40,694 nt of DNA from the NCBI GenBank assembly GCA_937885175.1, contig CAKZZO010000068.1:1-40694 (forward strand), given 5' to 3'. Every line of letters begins with the position of its first letter. Position 1 is the first letter of the stretch. Source of the stretch: an uncultured Treponema sp. (GTDB lineage: Bacteria > Spirochaetota > Spirochaetia > Treponematales > Treponemataceae). A model generated the notes under the pieces. The model searched no databases and was not told where the DNA came from. It saw only the letters and a program-made list of their open reading frames with translations. The position numbers and the translations under genes are program-made. Of the stretch, positions 1-7,201 are shown piece by piece.

Positions 1-240
1 GATTTCGTCAGCCATAATCAGGACTTCAAATCCCTTCTTCTTGTATGCTTCGAGGGGTGGTGAAGCGCGCAAGTTTTTCTCGTCTGTACCTATAGTATAG
101 TAGATTCCTTTCTGTTCAGGCTTCATGCGCTGAACATAGTCGGCAAAGCTTGTCCAGTTGTCGTCGCCGGTTCCAGCCTCATCGGTGCTCTTGAATCGGA
201 CGATTTCACTGATTTCTTCGCGGTTTGTATGTAGAATTTT
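1..240 (-). pseudogene. htpG: htpG (Hsp90) fragment, broken at its 5' side
   Basis: Read on the minus strand, this open frame gives an Hsp90 middle-domain segment. It contains EISEIVRFKST, then DDNWTSFADYVQRMKPEQ, IYYTIGTDEKNLRASPPLE and KKKGFEVLIMADEI, which line up with the E. coli HtpG region around FASTH..DYVSRMKEGQ..IYYITAD and KKGIEVLLL. HtpG is a cytosolic ATP-dependent chaperone. The frame runs off the window edge at 1. On the upstream side it meets a TGA at 241-243, after which no Hsp90 sequence follows. The ATPase domain is therefore absent here, and the piece is read as a remnant left at a recombination junction. The junction coincides with the start of the AT-rich accessory patch. 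An assembly join cannot be excluded. Confidence 0.8.
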
Positions 241-250
241 TCACAAAAGT

Positions 251-281
251 TTGATAGATTGAACTAAAGGCTTGCTATAAA
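251..281 (+). promoter_or_regulatory. Extended -10 promoter for the putative structured RNA
   Basis: TATAAA at 276-281 is preceded by TGC, giving an extended -10 (TGnTATAAA). TTGATA at 251-256 could be the -35, but its 19-bp spacing is long. Initiation would fall near 287, just where the folded segment begins. The coincidence of this start with the RNA stem supports a dedicated RNA promoter; the assignment is inference from the sequence. Confidence 0.4.
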
Positions 282-282
282 A

Positions 283-350
283 AAGAAGTCCGCGGTCCCT
301 ATCGGTGCAAAACACCCACTGCATAAGCAGGAGAAGGACTTCCGCGGCTC
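283..350 (+). ncRNA. Putative structured RNA upstream of the AbiF-like gene
   Basis: The segment folds by eye into a closed multibranch structure. The outer stem is GAAGTCC (285-291) with GGACTTC (336-342). Inside are the hairpin GGTG-caaaa-CACC (304-316) and the hairpin CTGC-ataa-GCAG (319-330). CCGCGG occurs at 290-295 and again at 342-347 and could give an alternative pairing. No open frame of note lies in it, and an extended -10 promoter sits just upstream. Abi_2/AbiF-type genes are known to be accompanied by a structured noncoding RNA just upstream of the coding region, which is the arrangement seen here. Whether it matches that RNA family needs a covariance search. It might instead be only a structured mRNA leader or the remnant of a mobile-element end. 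Confidence 0.45.
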
Positions 351-399
351 ACGATTTAAATATAACAGTCTTTTTCGTAAAAATCAATAGGATTTTTTA

Positions 400-1080
400 A
401 TGAACAATCATTTTTATTCTGAAATTGAATGTGCTTTCACTTCTTCACGGCTTTCTGTTTATAAACAAGATGGGGCAGACGACATCACTTGTATTGCCCG
501 CTATTTGTACAATATTGAAGTTTGCAAAAGCCTTTATTCGTCTTTGAATATTTTTGAAGTCACATTTCGTAATGCGATAGACAAGGTTTTGTGCGTGGTT
601 GCTGGAAGTGATAATTGGTATGACATTTTGTCACTTGATTCAACTTCGCTGAAAAACATAAGCGATGCAAAGCATAAAATTCAAAAGAAGGGAAAAATGG
701 TTACTCACGACAGAATTGTTTCCGAACTGACTTTTGGATTTTGGACTTCATTGCTTACGCCACGATATTCGCAGGCTTCATTTCAAAGTAAGATTATAAA
801 AACTTGTTTCAAAACTGTTCCAGCGGCTCAGCGAAACATAAAATATCTGCAAACAAGATTTGATAAGATTCGCATTTTGCGAAATCGAGTTTCACATCAC
901 GAGAGAATCATTCACTGGAAAGATTTACCCACCCAACACGATGAACTTCTTGAAAGCATAAAATGGCTTGATAATGCTTCTTACAAATTGGCTTGTAGTT
1001 GCGACAAATTCCCGAAAGTTTATGCGAAATCGTTTAAAATTTACAAGAAGTATGTGAGGTGGCACTGGAATAGGTATTAA
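400..1080 (+). CDS. Abi_2 / AbiF-type HEPN protein (phage-defence family)
   Basis: A 226-residue protein of the Abi_2 (AbiD/AbiF-like) family. Family features visible are NIFEVTFRNAID near residues 50-61, a SELTFGFWTSLL segment near 108-119, and the C-terminal RILRNRVSHHERI at 158-170. The last contains the HEPN ribonuclease pattern R-x4-H (R161, H166, with H167 E168). HEPN proteins of this type are thought to cleave RNA and to stop growth during phage infection. The ATG follows AGGA at a workable distance. The gene is AT-rich relative to proS and sbcC, suggesting transfer. Upstream lies a compact RNA-like fold; downstream a convergent XRE regulator. The family assignment is good; the biological role here is inferred. 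Confidence 0.8.
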   Translation: MNNHFYSEIECAFTSSRLSVYKQDGADDITCIARYLYNIEVCKSLYSSLNIFEVTFRNAIDKVLCVVAGSDNWYDILSLDSTSLKNISDAKHKIQKKGKMVTHDRIVSELTFGFWTSLLTPRYSQASFQSKIIKTCFKTVPAAQRNIKYLQTRFDKIRILRNRVSHHERIIHWKDLPTQHDELLESIKWLDNASYKLACSCDKFPKVYAKSFKIYKKYVRWHWNRY

Positions 1081-1106
1081 ATTTAGAAAAACAGTATTTA
1101 TCCATC

Positions 1107-1463
1107 TTATTTTTCTAAATTTCCCCATTTATCTAACATCTTGTTCATTGATTTACGAAAATCCATAATTAATTGAGTTTGAATTTGCATACGAATTCTT
1201 TTGTTTTCATCGTTTTCTTCTATTTCAATTTCTGTGAAATTTTGTGGCATAAATAACTGATATACTTCAACACCTAATGTGTTTGCAATTTTCACAAGGG
1301 TTGCTTCTCTAGGCCAGCGTCTCTTGCCTTCAATATCATTGATGTTTTGGGCTGACACGCCAATTTCTTCCGCAAGTTGCTCTTGTGTGTATTTTCCTTT
1401 GCGATATTTTTTTATATTTTGGGAAAGGATTTCGTTTAATTCATTCTCTGTCATTACTTGCAT
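1107..1463 (-). CDS. XRE-family helix-turn-helix regulator
   Basis: A 118-residue protein with an N-terminal lambda-repressor-like HTH at about residues 15-70. The helix pair YTQEQLAEEIGVSAQNINDIEGKRRWP is followed by the usual ATLVKIANTLGVEVYQLF. The C-terminal 45 residues are acidic then polar, with no recognised domain; they may help dimerisation. It converges on the AbiF-like gene and is divergent from the lipoprotein gene. A 17-bp palindrome covers its start codon, so autoregulation is likely. A start four codons in (second Met) is also possible. The DNA target and any link to the AbiF-like gene are not shown by the sequence. Confidence 0.85.
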   Translation of the reverse strand: MQVMTENELNEILSQNIKKYRKGKYTQEQLAEEIGVSAQNINDIEGKRRWPREATLVKIANTLGVEVYQLFMPQNFTEIEIEENDENKRIRMQIQTQLIMDFRKSMNKMLDKWGNLEK

Positions 1464-1472
1464 TTTGCAAGT
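1456..1472. promoter_or_regulatory. Palindromic operator over the XRE start codon
   Basis: ACTTGCA (1456-1462) and TGCAAGT (1466-1472) form perfect arms around a TTT spacer, and the XRE start codon lies inside. A related half, ATGCAAGTAA, recurs at 1528-1537. This is a natural operator candidate for the XRE protein. Confidence 0.5.
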
Positions 1473-1486
1473 CTATTTTAAATTTT

Positions 1487-1533
1487 TACACTAGCGTTTT
1501 GCTTGAAATTATGATACACTAGCAATATGCAAG
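1487..1533. promoter_or_regulatory. Direct repeats between XRE and lipoprotein genes
   Basis: TACACTAGC occurs at 1487-1495 and 1515-1523. Each copy is followed by four bases, then TGC, two bases and G, so two 19-base units lie 28 bp apart. The block spans the divergent promoter area: TTTACA 1485-1490 and TATGAT 1510-1515 are possible + strand boxes with a 19-bp gap. It is probably a regulator binding array controlling one or both genes. Confidence 0.4.
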
Positions 1534-1566
1534 TAATTTGTTAAAAACCTGCAAAAAGGAGTTTTT

Positions 1567-2520
1567 ATGAAAACAAAATTATTATTATTTTTCTTTTTTA
1601 TTGCGTTTGCTTTTACAAGTTGTGTATCAACGAGTGTAACAAATTCAAATGGTTATAAAATCGAAAGTGACAAGTCAAATGCATACTTTGAGATTATGCC
1701 TGTTTTATGCAATGACGAAAATGCGGAAATATTAATTGATAGTATCACTACTGGCTATGATTTTGGAAGGAATAAATTGCGTCCTGTTGAAGTTGCTGTA
1801 TTTTCAGAAAAAGAAGGAGAAGAAATTAGATATTTTTGGACTACGAATTATCAAATTCAACAAACTGTAAAAGGCTATGATTTTTTTGGAAATCCTGAAT
1901 ATAAGACAGACTTTTTTATTTCAGATGATGCTGAAAAAATTTATATAAATGCTGATGATATACTTCCAAAAACTATTGCCGATCAATATGCAAATAGCAT
2001 TTTATACATTTTTGGTGGAACTACTGGAGCCGGCAATATTTCGGCAAGGAATCAAATAAAAAGAGAGGAACTTGCTGCTGGAGAAAAAATGCGCCAACGC
2101 CCAATGTTTTACTGGAAAGAAAACTATCCTTATATTTATAAAAGCATAATGGATAGGCTACCACATTGGAAAGAATTTGCCCCAAATATTCAACAGTGGC
2201 TTGCAAAAATTGCGCGTGACGAAAAATTGACAGGTTATAATGAACTATTGGCAGTTGGCGAAAAACTTGATTCCACGCCAAAGAAAAAAATTGATCCGAC
2301 AACAACATATCGTGGTGAAGAAGCGGTCGATTATATTGCTGTTAGTGCAAATAATTTGTTCAGTCAAGGTCGAATAAGTGCGGCGAGTTTAGACAGAATT
2401 TTAAAATATGTCCAATTAAATCATGGTCAAGATGTATACTTGTTTATGACAAAAGAAAATCTTACCGCAGAGGAATTTTGTTTGGGTGTTAGTCAAGGTA
2501 AAATTTATCTCCAATTTTAG
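1567..2520 (+). CDS. Uncharacterised lipoprotein
   Basis: A 317-residue protein starting with a basic residue, a phenylalanine-rich hydrophobic stretch and the lipobox FTSC (Cys near residue 19), so it should be lipidated and exported. The mature part is rich in Asn, Lys and Asp. It has a central GTTGAGNISARNQI segment near 155-170 and a C-terminal block (YIAVSANNLFSQGRISAASLD then LNHGQDVYLFMTKENLTAEEF) that looks like a folded alpha/beta domain, but no family is recognised. AGGAG at 1557-1561 gives a strong start. It is followed after 9 bases by a small gene, so the two are probably co-transcribed. Its AT-rich composition matches the AbiF-like gene and suggests shared acquired cargo. Confidence 0.8.
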   Translation: MKTKLLLFFFFIAFAFTSCVSTSVTNSNGYKIESDKSNAYFEIMPVLCNDENAEILIDSITTGYDFGRNKLRPVEVAVFSEKEGEEIRYFWTTNYQIQQTVKGYDFFGNPEYKTDFFISDDAEKIYINADDILPKTIADQYANSILYIFGGTTGAGNISARNQIKREELAAGEKMRQRPMFYWKENYPYIYKSIMDRLPHWKEFAPNIQQWLAKIARDEKLTGYNELLAVGEKLDSTPKKKIDPTTTYRGEEAVDYIAVSANNLFSQGRISAASLDRILKYVQLNHGQDVYLFMTKENLTAEEFCLGVSQGKIYLQF

Positions 2521-2529
2521 GAAAAAACT

Positions 2530-2787
2530 ATGAAAGAATTGTTTGCTGATAAAATCCGCAAGTATTGTAATGAAACTCGTATTATTCCAGCGCGTGAAAA
2601 AGGGGAAAAATTTATAAAAATTCGTGCAGGGGATATTCGAAATGAAATGTCAGTAAAAAATAAGATGCCTGCAATTTGTGGTGCATTGCAAACATTAAAA
2701 TTTGAAACTTATGCAAATGTCAAAAGAATTGCTATAGAAGGTCCTGGTTCTGGCATGAATTGTGTTATGACTTTTGAAATATTATAA
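2530..2787 (+). CDS. Uncharacterised 85-residue protein
   Basis: A small basic protein in tandem with the lipoprotein gene. The pattern IKIRAGDIRNEMSVKNKMPAICGAL (residues 28-52) resembles a short winged-helix-like segment (RAGD..-n-MP.iC.AL) that I associate with DNA-binding parts of restriction-related proteins. I cannot place it in a named family, so that is only a resemblance. It lacks a signal peptide, membrane segments and metal motifs. No strong Shine-Dalgarno is seen beyond GGAAAAAAC just ahead of ATG, which suggests translational coupling to the gene before it. Confidence 0.65.
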   Translation: MKELFADKIRKYCNETRIIPAREKGEKFIKIRAGDIRNEMSVKNKMPAICGALQTLKFETYANVKRIAIEGPGSGMNCVMTFEIL

Positions 2788-2840
2788 CCCGATAAAAAGG
2801 ACTTTCGGAATTATTCTGAGCGCTGGGGCTTTTTTTGCGA

Positions 2841-2869
2841 TTGCACCTATGACAGCCCTCTGCTATAAT
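2841..2869 (+). promoter_or_regulatory. Promoter of vanZ-like gene; likely leaderless transcript
   Basis: TTGCAC (2841-2846), a 17-bp spacer and a perfect TATAAT (2864-2869). Only six bases separate the -10 from the ATG at 2876, so transcription should begin at or next to the start codon. Confidence 0.65.
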
Positions 2870-2875
2870 TGGAAC

Positions 2876-3268
2876 ATGAATCTATTGAAAAAACTGTTTC
2901 GCTGGCTGCCCGCGCTCTTTATCTTTGGATGCAGTTGGTATCTTTCTTCCCAGGAAACCATTGAGCATATGCCGGGCTTTTGGAATGCGGACAAACTGGT
3001 GCACTGCATTTGTTTTGCAGGTCTGACCTTTTGGGTGGCCTTTGGCGTGGGAACAAAAATGCCCGCAAAATGGCGCATTATTCTGCCAGTCATCATCGTG
3101 TCGCTCTATGGCGTGCTTGATGAATTTCATCAGTCCTTTACACCAGGGCGTGAAACATCCCCGCTGGACTGGTGCGCAGATACGATTGGTGCAATCATAG
3201 GTAGCCTGGTTTTCTTTTTTCTCTGCAAGTGGATTAGTGACCGCAAAGAGAAATCCTCGAAAAAATAA
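2876..3268 (+). CDS. VanZ-family membrane protein
   Basis: A 130-residue integral membrane protein. The family pattern is clear: DKLVH near residue 40, then YGVLDEFHQSFTPGRETSPLDWCADTIGAIIG, matching the VanZ signature of an acidic DE..Q.f.PGR loop followed by a D..aN/D..G helix. About four hydrophobic segments are visible (about 5-22, 42-60, 67-82, 105-122). VanZ proteins are membrane proteins of unclear biochemical role; one member contributes to low-level teicoplanin resistance. I start at ATG 2876 because an upstream in-frame ATG (2774) lies inside the preceding gene and before the promoter. The short distance to the -10 implies little or no 5' leader. Confidence 0.85.
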   Translation: MNLLKKLFRWLPALFIFGCSWYLSSQETIEHMPGFWNADKLVHCICFAGLTFWVAFGVGTKMPAKWRIILPVIIVSLYGVLDEFHQSFTPGRETSPLDWCADTIGAIIGSLVFFFLCKWISDRKEKSSKK

Positions 3269-3274
3269 AGTCAG

Positions 3275-3303
3275 TTGAAATCGCATCCAGTTTTCGCTAC
3301 ACT
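3275..3303 (+). promoter_or_regulatory. proS promoter; likely leaderless
   Basis: TTGAAA (3275-3280), 17 bp, then TACACT (3298-3303). The ATG follows after six bases, again predicting a leaderless mRNA, and no Shine-Dalgarno is present. Confidence 0.6.
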
Positions 3304-3309
3304 ATATAT

Positions 3310-5154
3310 ATGAAAACATCTCAGTATTATATTTCTACCTTGCGTGAAGCACCGTCTGAAGCGGTGATTGCAAGTCATAAATTGATGCTTCGCGCAGGCT
3401 TGGTGCGCAAACTGGCAAACGGTCTCTATGCATATCTTCCCACTGGTATGCGCTCACTTAATAAAGTTGAAAAAATCATCCGCGAAGAATTGGATAAAAT
3501 CGGTGCCCTTGAAGTAAAAATTCCGGTCATTCAGCCGGGCGAAATCTGGAAGGAAAGTGGCCGTTGGGAAACAATGGGGCCCCAAATGCTCAAGGCAAAA
3601 ACCCGTGGCGAGCAGGACATGGTTGTAAGTCCCACTGCAGAAGAAGGCTACACCGCTGTTGTTCGCGAAGCTCTTTCCAGTTACAAGCAGCTTCCGGTAA
3701 ACCTCTATCAAATCAATACCAAATACCGTGACGAAATCCGACCCCGCTATGGCGTTATGCGTGGCCGTGAATTTACGATGATGGACGGCTACACGATGAA
3801 CGCAAGCGATGAGTCTCTGGACGAGTCCTACAACGCATACGAAAAGGCCTATTTCCGCATTTTCAAGCGTCTTGGCCTTAAAATCATCCCGGTAAAGGCA
3901 GACTCAGGTGCAATGGGTGGTTCTGGCAGCGAGGAATTTATGGTGGAAAGCCCCATTGGTGACGACACCCTGATTCTCTGCGACAAGTGTGGCTACGCCG
4001 CAAATGCAGAAAAAGCGGCCTGTGCTCCCGACCTGGCAACAGGAAAGGACGGAAAGCCCCAGGTAAAGACTGATTTACCCTACGAAGACGTTGCTACTCC
4101 CAATGTATTCTCCATTGCCGACATGGAAAAGTTCTTCAATGCTTCTCCCAAGACATTTATCAAGGCGCTGATTTACAAGGCAGAAAACTGTGCCCTTGAC
4201 CTTTCAAAAGATGAAAAGGGCAAGCAGTTCAAGCATGTCAAAGATTCAGCGGGCGACTACTATCCCCTGTCTTACTTCTGTGTTCTGATTCGTTCTGACT
4301 TGGACGTAAACGAGGCAAAATTGGCAAGCGCACTCAAAGCAAGTGCCGTTGAACTTGCAGACGCTAAGGAAGTTTTGCAGTATGCGGGTGCACCCCATGG
4401 TTTTGTTGGACCGGTTACCGCAAAAGTTCCGCTGATTGTAGACTTTTCCGTCATCACAACGGAAGAAGATGGCAGCCTTACCCCGCAGATGCACGATGCA
4501 ATTACGGGATCCGGCAAAGAAGGATTCCACATCAAGCATGTAGAACCTGTCCGCGATTTTAAGCCCTTCCTCAATGCTGATGTTCGTCTGGTAAAAGAAG
4601 GCGACCTCTGCCCCAACTGCGGAAATCCCTTCCACACCACAAAGGGCAACGAACTGGGACACATCTTTAAGCTAGGTAACAAATATACCAAGAGCATGAA
4701 CGTCACCTATCTTGACGTAAACGGTAAGGCTGCCGTTCCTACCATGGGCTGCTACGGCATTGGTGTAGACCGTACACTTGCTTCAATCATCGAAAATCAC
4801 AACGATGACAAGGGCATCATCTGGACTATGAGCACCGCCCCCTTCCAAGTCTGTATTGTGCCGATTAAGTATGACGGTCAGATGAAGGAAGTGGCTGACA
4901 AAATCTACGATGAACTGACCCGCGCAGGCATAGAAGTATTGCTGGACGACCGCAACGAACGCCCCGGCGTCAAATTTGCTGACATGGAACTGATTGGCAT
5001 TCCTCTGCGCATCACGGTAGGCGAAAAGACGCTCCCTAACATTGAGTTTAAGCCCCGTGCCGCCGCAGAAGCAGAGCTGGTTCCTGCCGACAAGGCCGCG
5101 GAAAAATCCGTGAACTTTGTGCGCGATGCCCTTGCTGCATTGGACGCGGAGTAG
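3310..5154 (+). CDS. proS: Prolyl-tRNA synthetase (bacterial type, with editing insertion)
   Basis: 614 residues, close to the usual 565-620 of bacterial ProRS. Charges tRNA-Pro with proline in the cytosol. Class II core motifs are visible: GLYAYLPTGMRSLNKVEKIIREE near 38-60 (motif 1), YQINTKYRDEIRPRYGVMRGREFTMMDGYT near 134-164 (motif 2), and GCYGIGVDRTLASIIE near 480-495 (motif 3). The YbaK-like editing insertion occupies about 230-400. A C-terminal anticodon-binding domain with DDRNERPGVKFADMELIGIP lies near 540-560. The promoter lies immediately upstream. The last codons of proS provide a GGAG for the following gene. No key residue is missing by eye. Confidence 0.97.
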   Translation: MKTSQYYISTLREAPSEAVIASHKLMLRAGLVRKLANGLYAYLPTGMRSLNKVEKIIREELDKIGALEVKIPVIQPGEIWKESGRWETMGPQMLKAKTRGEQDMVVSPTAEEGYTAVVREALSSYKQLPVNLYQINTKYRDEIRPRYGVMRGREFTMMDGYTMNASDESLDESYNAYEKAYFRIFKRLGLKIIPVKADSGAMGGSGSEEFMVESPIGDDTLILCDKCGYAANAEKAACAPDLATGKDGKPQVKTDLPYEDVATPNVFSIADMEKFFNASPKTFIKALIYKAENCALDLSKDEKGKQFKHVKDSAGDYYPLSYFCVLIRSDLDVNEAKLASALKASAVELADAKEVLQYAGAPHGFVGPVTAKVPLIVDFSVITTEEDGSLTPQMHDAITGSGKEGFHIKHVEPVRDFKPFLNADVRLVKEGDLCPNCGNPFHTTKGNELGHIFKLGNKYTKSMNVTYLDVNGKAAVPTMGCYGIGVDRTLASIIENHNDDKGIIWTMSTAPFQVCIVPIKYDGQMKEVADKIYDELTRAGIEVLLDDRNERPGVKFADMELIGIPLRITVGEKTLPNIEFKPRAAAEAELVPADKAAEKSVNFVRDALAALDAE

Positions 5155-5157
5155 TCT

Positions 5158-6228
5158 TTGAAGAAACATATTTTTCTGCTGGCGATTTTTTCTTTCTCTC
5201 TAAGCGTCTTTGCGCTTCCGGGAGTAAAATCTTTTCTGCCCGACATGTCAGGTCAGTACGTATACTACAAGGACTCCACCTTTGAGCGCGAGTCCTACAC
5301 GGGATTTTTGTACTACGACGAGGGAACCTATGCCATCCGCTATTACGCACCCATGGTAAAGGACAAGAAAAAACCGCTCGCAGAAAAAGACATCCGCATT
5401 CTCTTTACAGTAGACGCTGCTCAAGACCATGTGGAACTGACGGGCGAGCGTATTATTTCCACCGTTACTCCTGAAGACACTGACTTAATCAACTATATCC
5501 ATGATATTCTCTATGAATTGACTTCCCGCCGTCAAAAGGTCAGTTATTTTACCGACAAAACGGCAAGCCGCCAGGAATATGAACAGTTTGGCGGCAAAGT
5601 GACCATGATTTTTGATGTGCTGATTCCAATCTTTAACTTAAAGTCAATTTCCACGATGGACGGAAAGCCTGCATTCACGCTGGTAACGGCGGGGCAACTT
5701 GCTTCTTCTGAGGACAATAGTTTTTTTGACTTTAAGGGGTTTCCTGTAACGCTGGTAGACAAGCATCATGCCTTTAAGAAGAAAAAGTCTACAAAAGCAG
5801 ATTTTACCTATCAGACTGATACTGGTGTTTCCCAGCAGATACAACTGGACAGCCAGTGGAAGCAGTCTATGGACAATTTATGGCTTTTGGAAAACAGTGC
5901 CATTCTTGCCATGGATGTAATTCCTGCACCGAAAGAGTCAGCAGACACCTACCTTCCTTTGCTCACCCGCCGCATGATGCTGGGAACCGAACAATCGTAT
6001 CCCGTGCTTGCATGGCTTTCCATTACCACGGAAAACAAAAAGACGACCATAAGCAATCTGCATTACAAGCCCTCAACGGAAAGTGTTACTCAGGACTTTA
6101 AGATTCTGACCACCTTGAAAAATGGAAATCTAGCATTTTTTACGCTTACGATTTTTAATGAAGCCTACACAAAAAACAGAGCCTATTTTCAGAAAATTAT
6201 TGATTCCTATACTATTGAGCAAAAGTAG
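5158..6228 (+). CDS. Conserved exported protein of unknown function
   Basis: A 356-residue protein with a Sec signal peptide (KKHIFLLAIFSFSLSVFA, cleavage likely after the ALA-like site at about 20). The mature part is beta-rich, with repeated aromatic/Thr strands such as GQYVYYKDSTFERESYTGFLYYDEGTYAIRYY, which suggests an outer-membrane or periplasmic barrel/lipocalin-like fold; I do not recognise a named family. The start is TTG, placed because GGAG inside the end of proS precedes it and the signal peptide begins there. The gene abuts proS, so they are probably one transcript. In treponemes a hypothetical gene following proS is usual, but the role is unknown. Confidence 0.8.
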   Translation: MKKHIFLLAIFSFSLSVFALPGVKSFLPDMSGQYVYYKDSTFERESYTGFLYYDEGTYAIRYYAPMVKDKKKPLAEKDIRILFTVDAAQDHVELTGERIISTVTPEDTDLINYIHDILYELTSRRQKVSYFTDKTASRQEYEQFGGKVTMIFDVLIPIFNLKSISTMDGKPAFTLVTAGQLASSEDNSFFDFKGFPVTLVDKHHAFKKKKSTKADFTYQTDTGVSQQIQLDSQWKQSMDNLWLLENSAILAMDVIPAPKESADTYLPLLTRRMMLGTEQSYPVLAWLSITTENKKTTISNLHYKPSTESVTQDFKILTTLKNGNLAFFTLTIFNEAYTKNRAYFQKIIDSYTIEQK

Positions 6229-6248
6229 TTCTTTGGGGCAAGTTCCGA

Positions 6249-7127
6249 TTAAAAACTTGATCGGGATAGCGGAGAACCAATCCATACTCCTTCGCTCCCC
6301 AGATATTCCTTTTTCTGGCCGTCAATTAAAAACTGTACGCTGTTTACAGTGCTGAATTCAGTAGCGGTAAAGACAATCTGCATCAGCTGGCCAAGGTAGC
6401 CTTCCACGCCAACACGGTTGTATTCAAATTCTTCGCTGAAGTTGAGCAGGGCAACGCCATCGCGCACGGAAGCCGACAAAAGCCGCGTTCCTTCGGGAAT
6501 AAGGGAGCGACAACCTTTACTGCGTTCGCTTGCAGTGGGTCCCGCCAAAAGCAACTGAATATTGCCCGTAAGCGGAGAGTCATTTTTGGTAACAGTGCGC
6601 GAAATCTGCTTGCGGCTCACCGAGCCATCGTTATCAATAGAAACAAAGCAGAGTTTTGCCGTACTTGTGGCAACCGCTGCCTTTGGCTCAGGCTGGGCAA
6701 GCGGCGAGGGAATTTCTTTTTGTGGGGAAGCCTGGGTGCTTTTCTGTGCAGGCTGAGGAGACTGACTTTGAGCAGGCGCACTTTCTTTGTCTTTGGGCTG
6801 TGAAGACGTTGGTGACGGGGTAGCAGCGGGTAGTTCTGCTGTCTGCTGAGCAGCCGGCTCCTGCGATGATTGTGGGAGAGGCTTTGTGGGAAGGGTAATT
6901 ACTGTTTCTTCTTCGGGCAGGGGCTGCTGAGGTTCTTTTTTATCTTCATGCTTCTGGATAAAAGTAGGCGTTGTGCCAAAGACCCTCTCAAAAAAATGTG
7001 TCGATTTTAAATTAGATTTTATATCATCAAGTTTGACCAAAAATATAATCAGCAGCACCAGAAAGCCGAGAATCCAGCAAGCCAATGCCAGTCCACTTGT
7101 ATTTTTAGTATTCTTTTTCTTTGCCAT
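6249..7127 (-). CDS. GerMN-domain membrane-anchored protein
   Basis: A 292-residue protein. It has a single N-terminal membrane segment (about 13-32, ACWILGFLVLLIIFLV) and a long Pro/Gln/Ser-rich linker (about 60-155). The C-terminal GerMN-like domain (about 158-285) shows LLLAGPTASERSKGCRSLIPEGTRLLSASVRDGVALLNFSEEF and GYLGQLMQIVFTATEF. GerMN domains are found in spore germination GerM and in many non-sporulating bacteria, where they appear to act in cell-envelope or peptidoglycan processes. The linker suggests that it spans periplasm or wall. It shares a symmetric overlapping promoter with sbcD, and its own transcript is probably leaderless (8 bases between -10 and ATG). Confidence 0.85.
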   Translation of the reverse strand: MAKKKNTKNTSGLALACWILGFLVLLIIFLVKLDDIKSNLKSTHFFERVFGTTPTFIQKHEDKKEPQQPLPEEETVITLPTKPLPQSSQEPAAQQTAELPAATPSPTSSQPKDKESAPAQSQSPQPAQKSTQASPQKEIPSPLAQPEPKAAVATSTAKLCFVSIDNDGSVSRKQISRTVTKNDSPLTGNIQLLLAGPTASERSKGCRSLIPEGTRLLSASVRDGVALLNFSEEFEYNRVGVEGYLGQLMQIVFTATEFSTVNSVQFLIDGQKKEYLGSEGVWIGSPLSRSSF

Positions 7128-7135
7128 ACCGTGCT

Positions 7136-7168
7136 ATTATAGACCGACTGATTTTTAAAGTCTATAAT
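7136..7168. promoter_or_regulatory. Symmetric overlapping divergent promoters (GerMN gene / sbcD)
   Basis: ATTATAGAC (7136-7144) and GTCTATAAT (7160-7168) are perfect inverted arms. On +, TAGACC (7140-7145), 17 bp, TATAAT (7163-7168) serves sbcD. On -, TAGACT, 17 bp, TATAAT (-10 at 7141-7136) serves the GerMN gene. Each -10 overlaps the other promoter's -35, so two polymerases cannot bind at once. Confidence 0.7.
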
Positions 7169-7201
7169 GGCTTCATATTTTTCGGACGGGGAGGTGATTT
7201 T

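Noticed and set aside
283..347. Possible integron attC site (Treponema species can carry integrons)
   Set aside because: The segment is structured, but the conserved RYYYAAC/GTTRRRY ends of attC are missing and no integrase or cassette series is present.
2774..2875. Longer N-terminus for the VanZ-like protein from ATG 2774
   Set aside because: It would start inside the preceding gene and run through the promoter at 2841-2869; the extra residues do not match the family.
6245..6264. CCGAT/ATCGG stem between two convergent gene ends as a terminator
   Set aside because: Only five base pairs and no T-run after it.
7121..7201. Longer SbcD from ATG 7121
   Set aside because: It lies before the promoter and overlaps the divergent GerMN gene; TTG 7202 has a strong ribosome site and gives the usual N-terminus.
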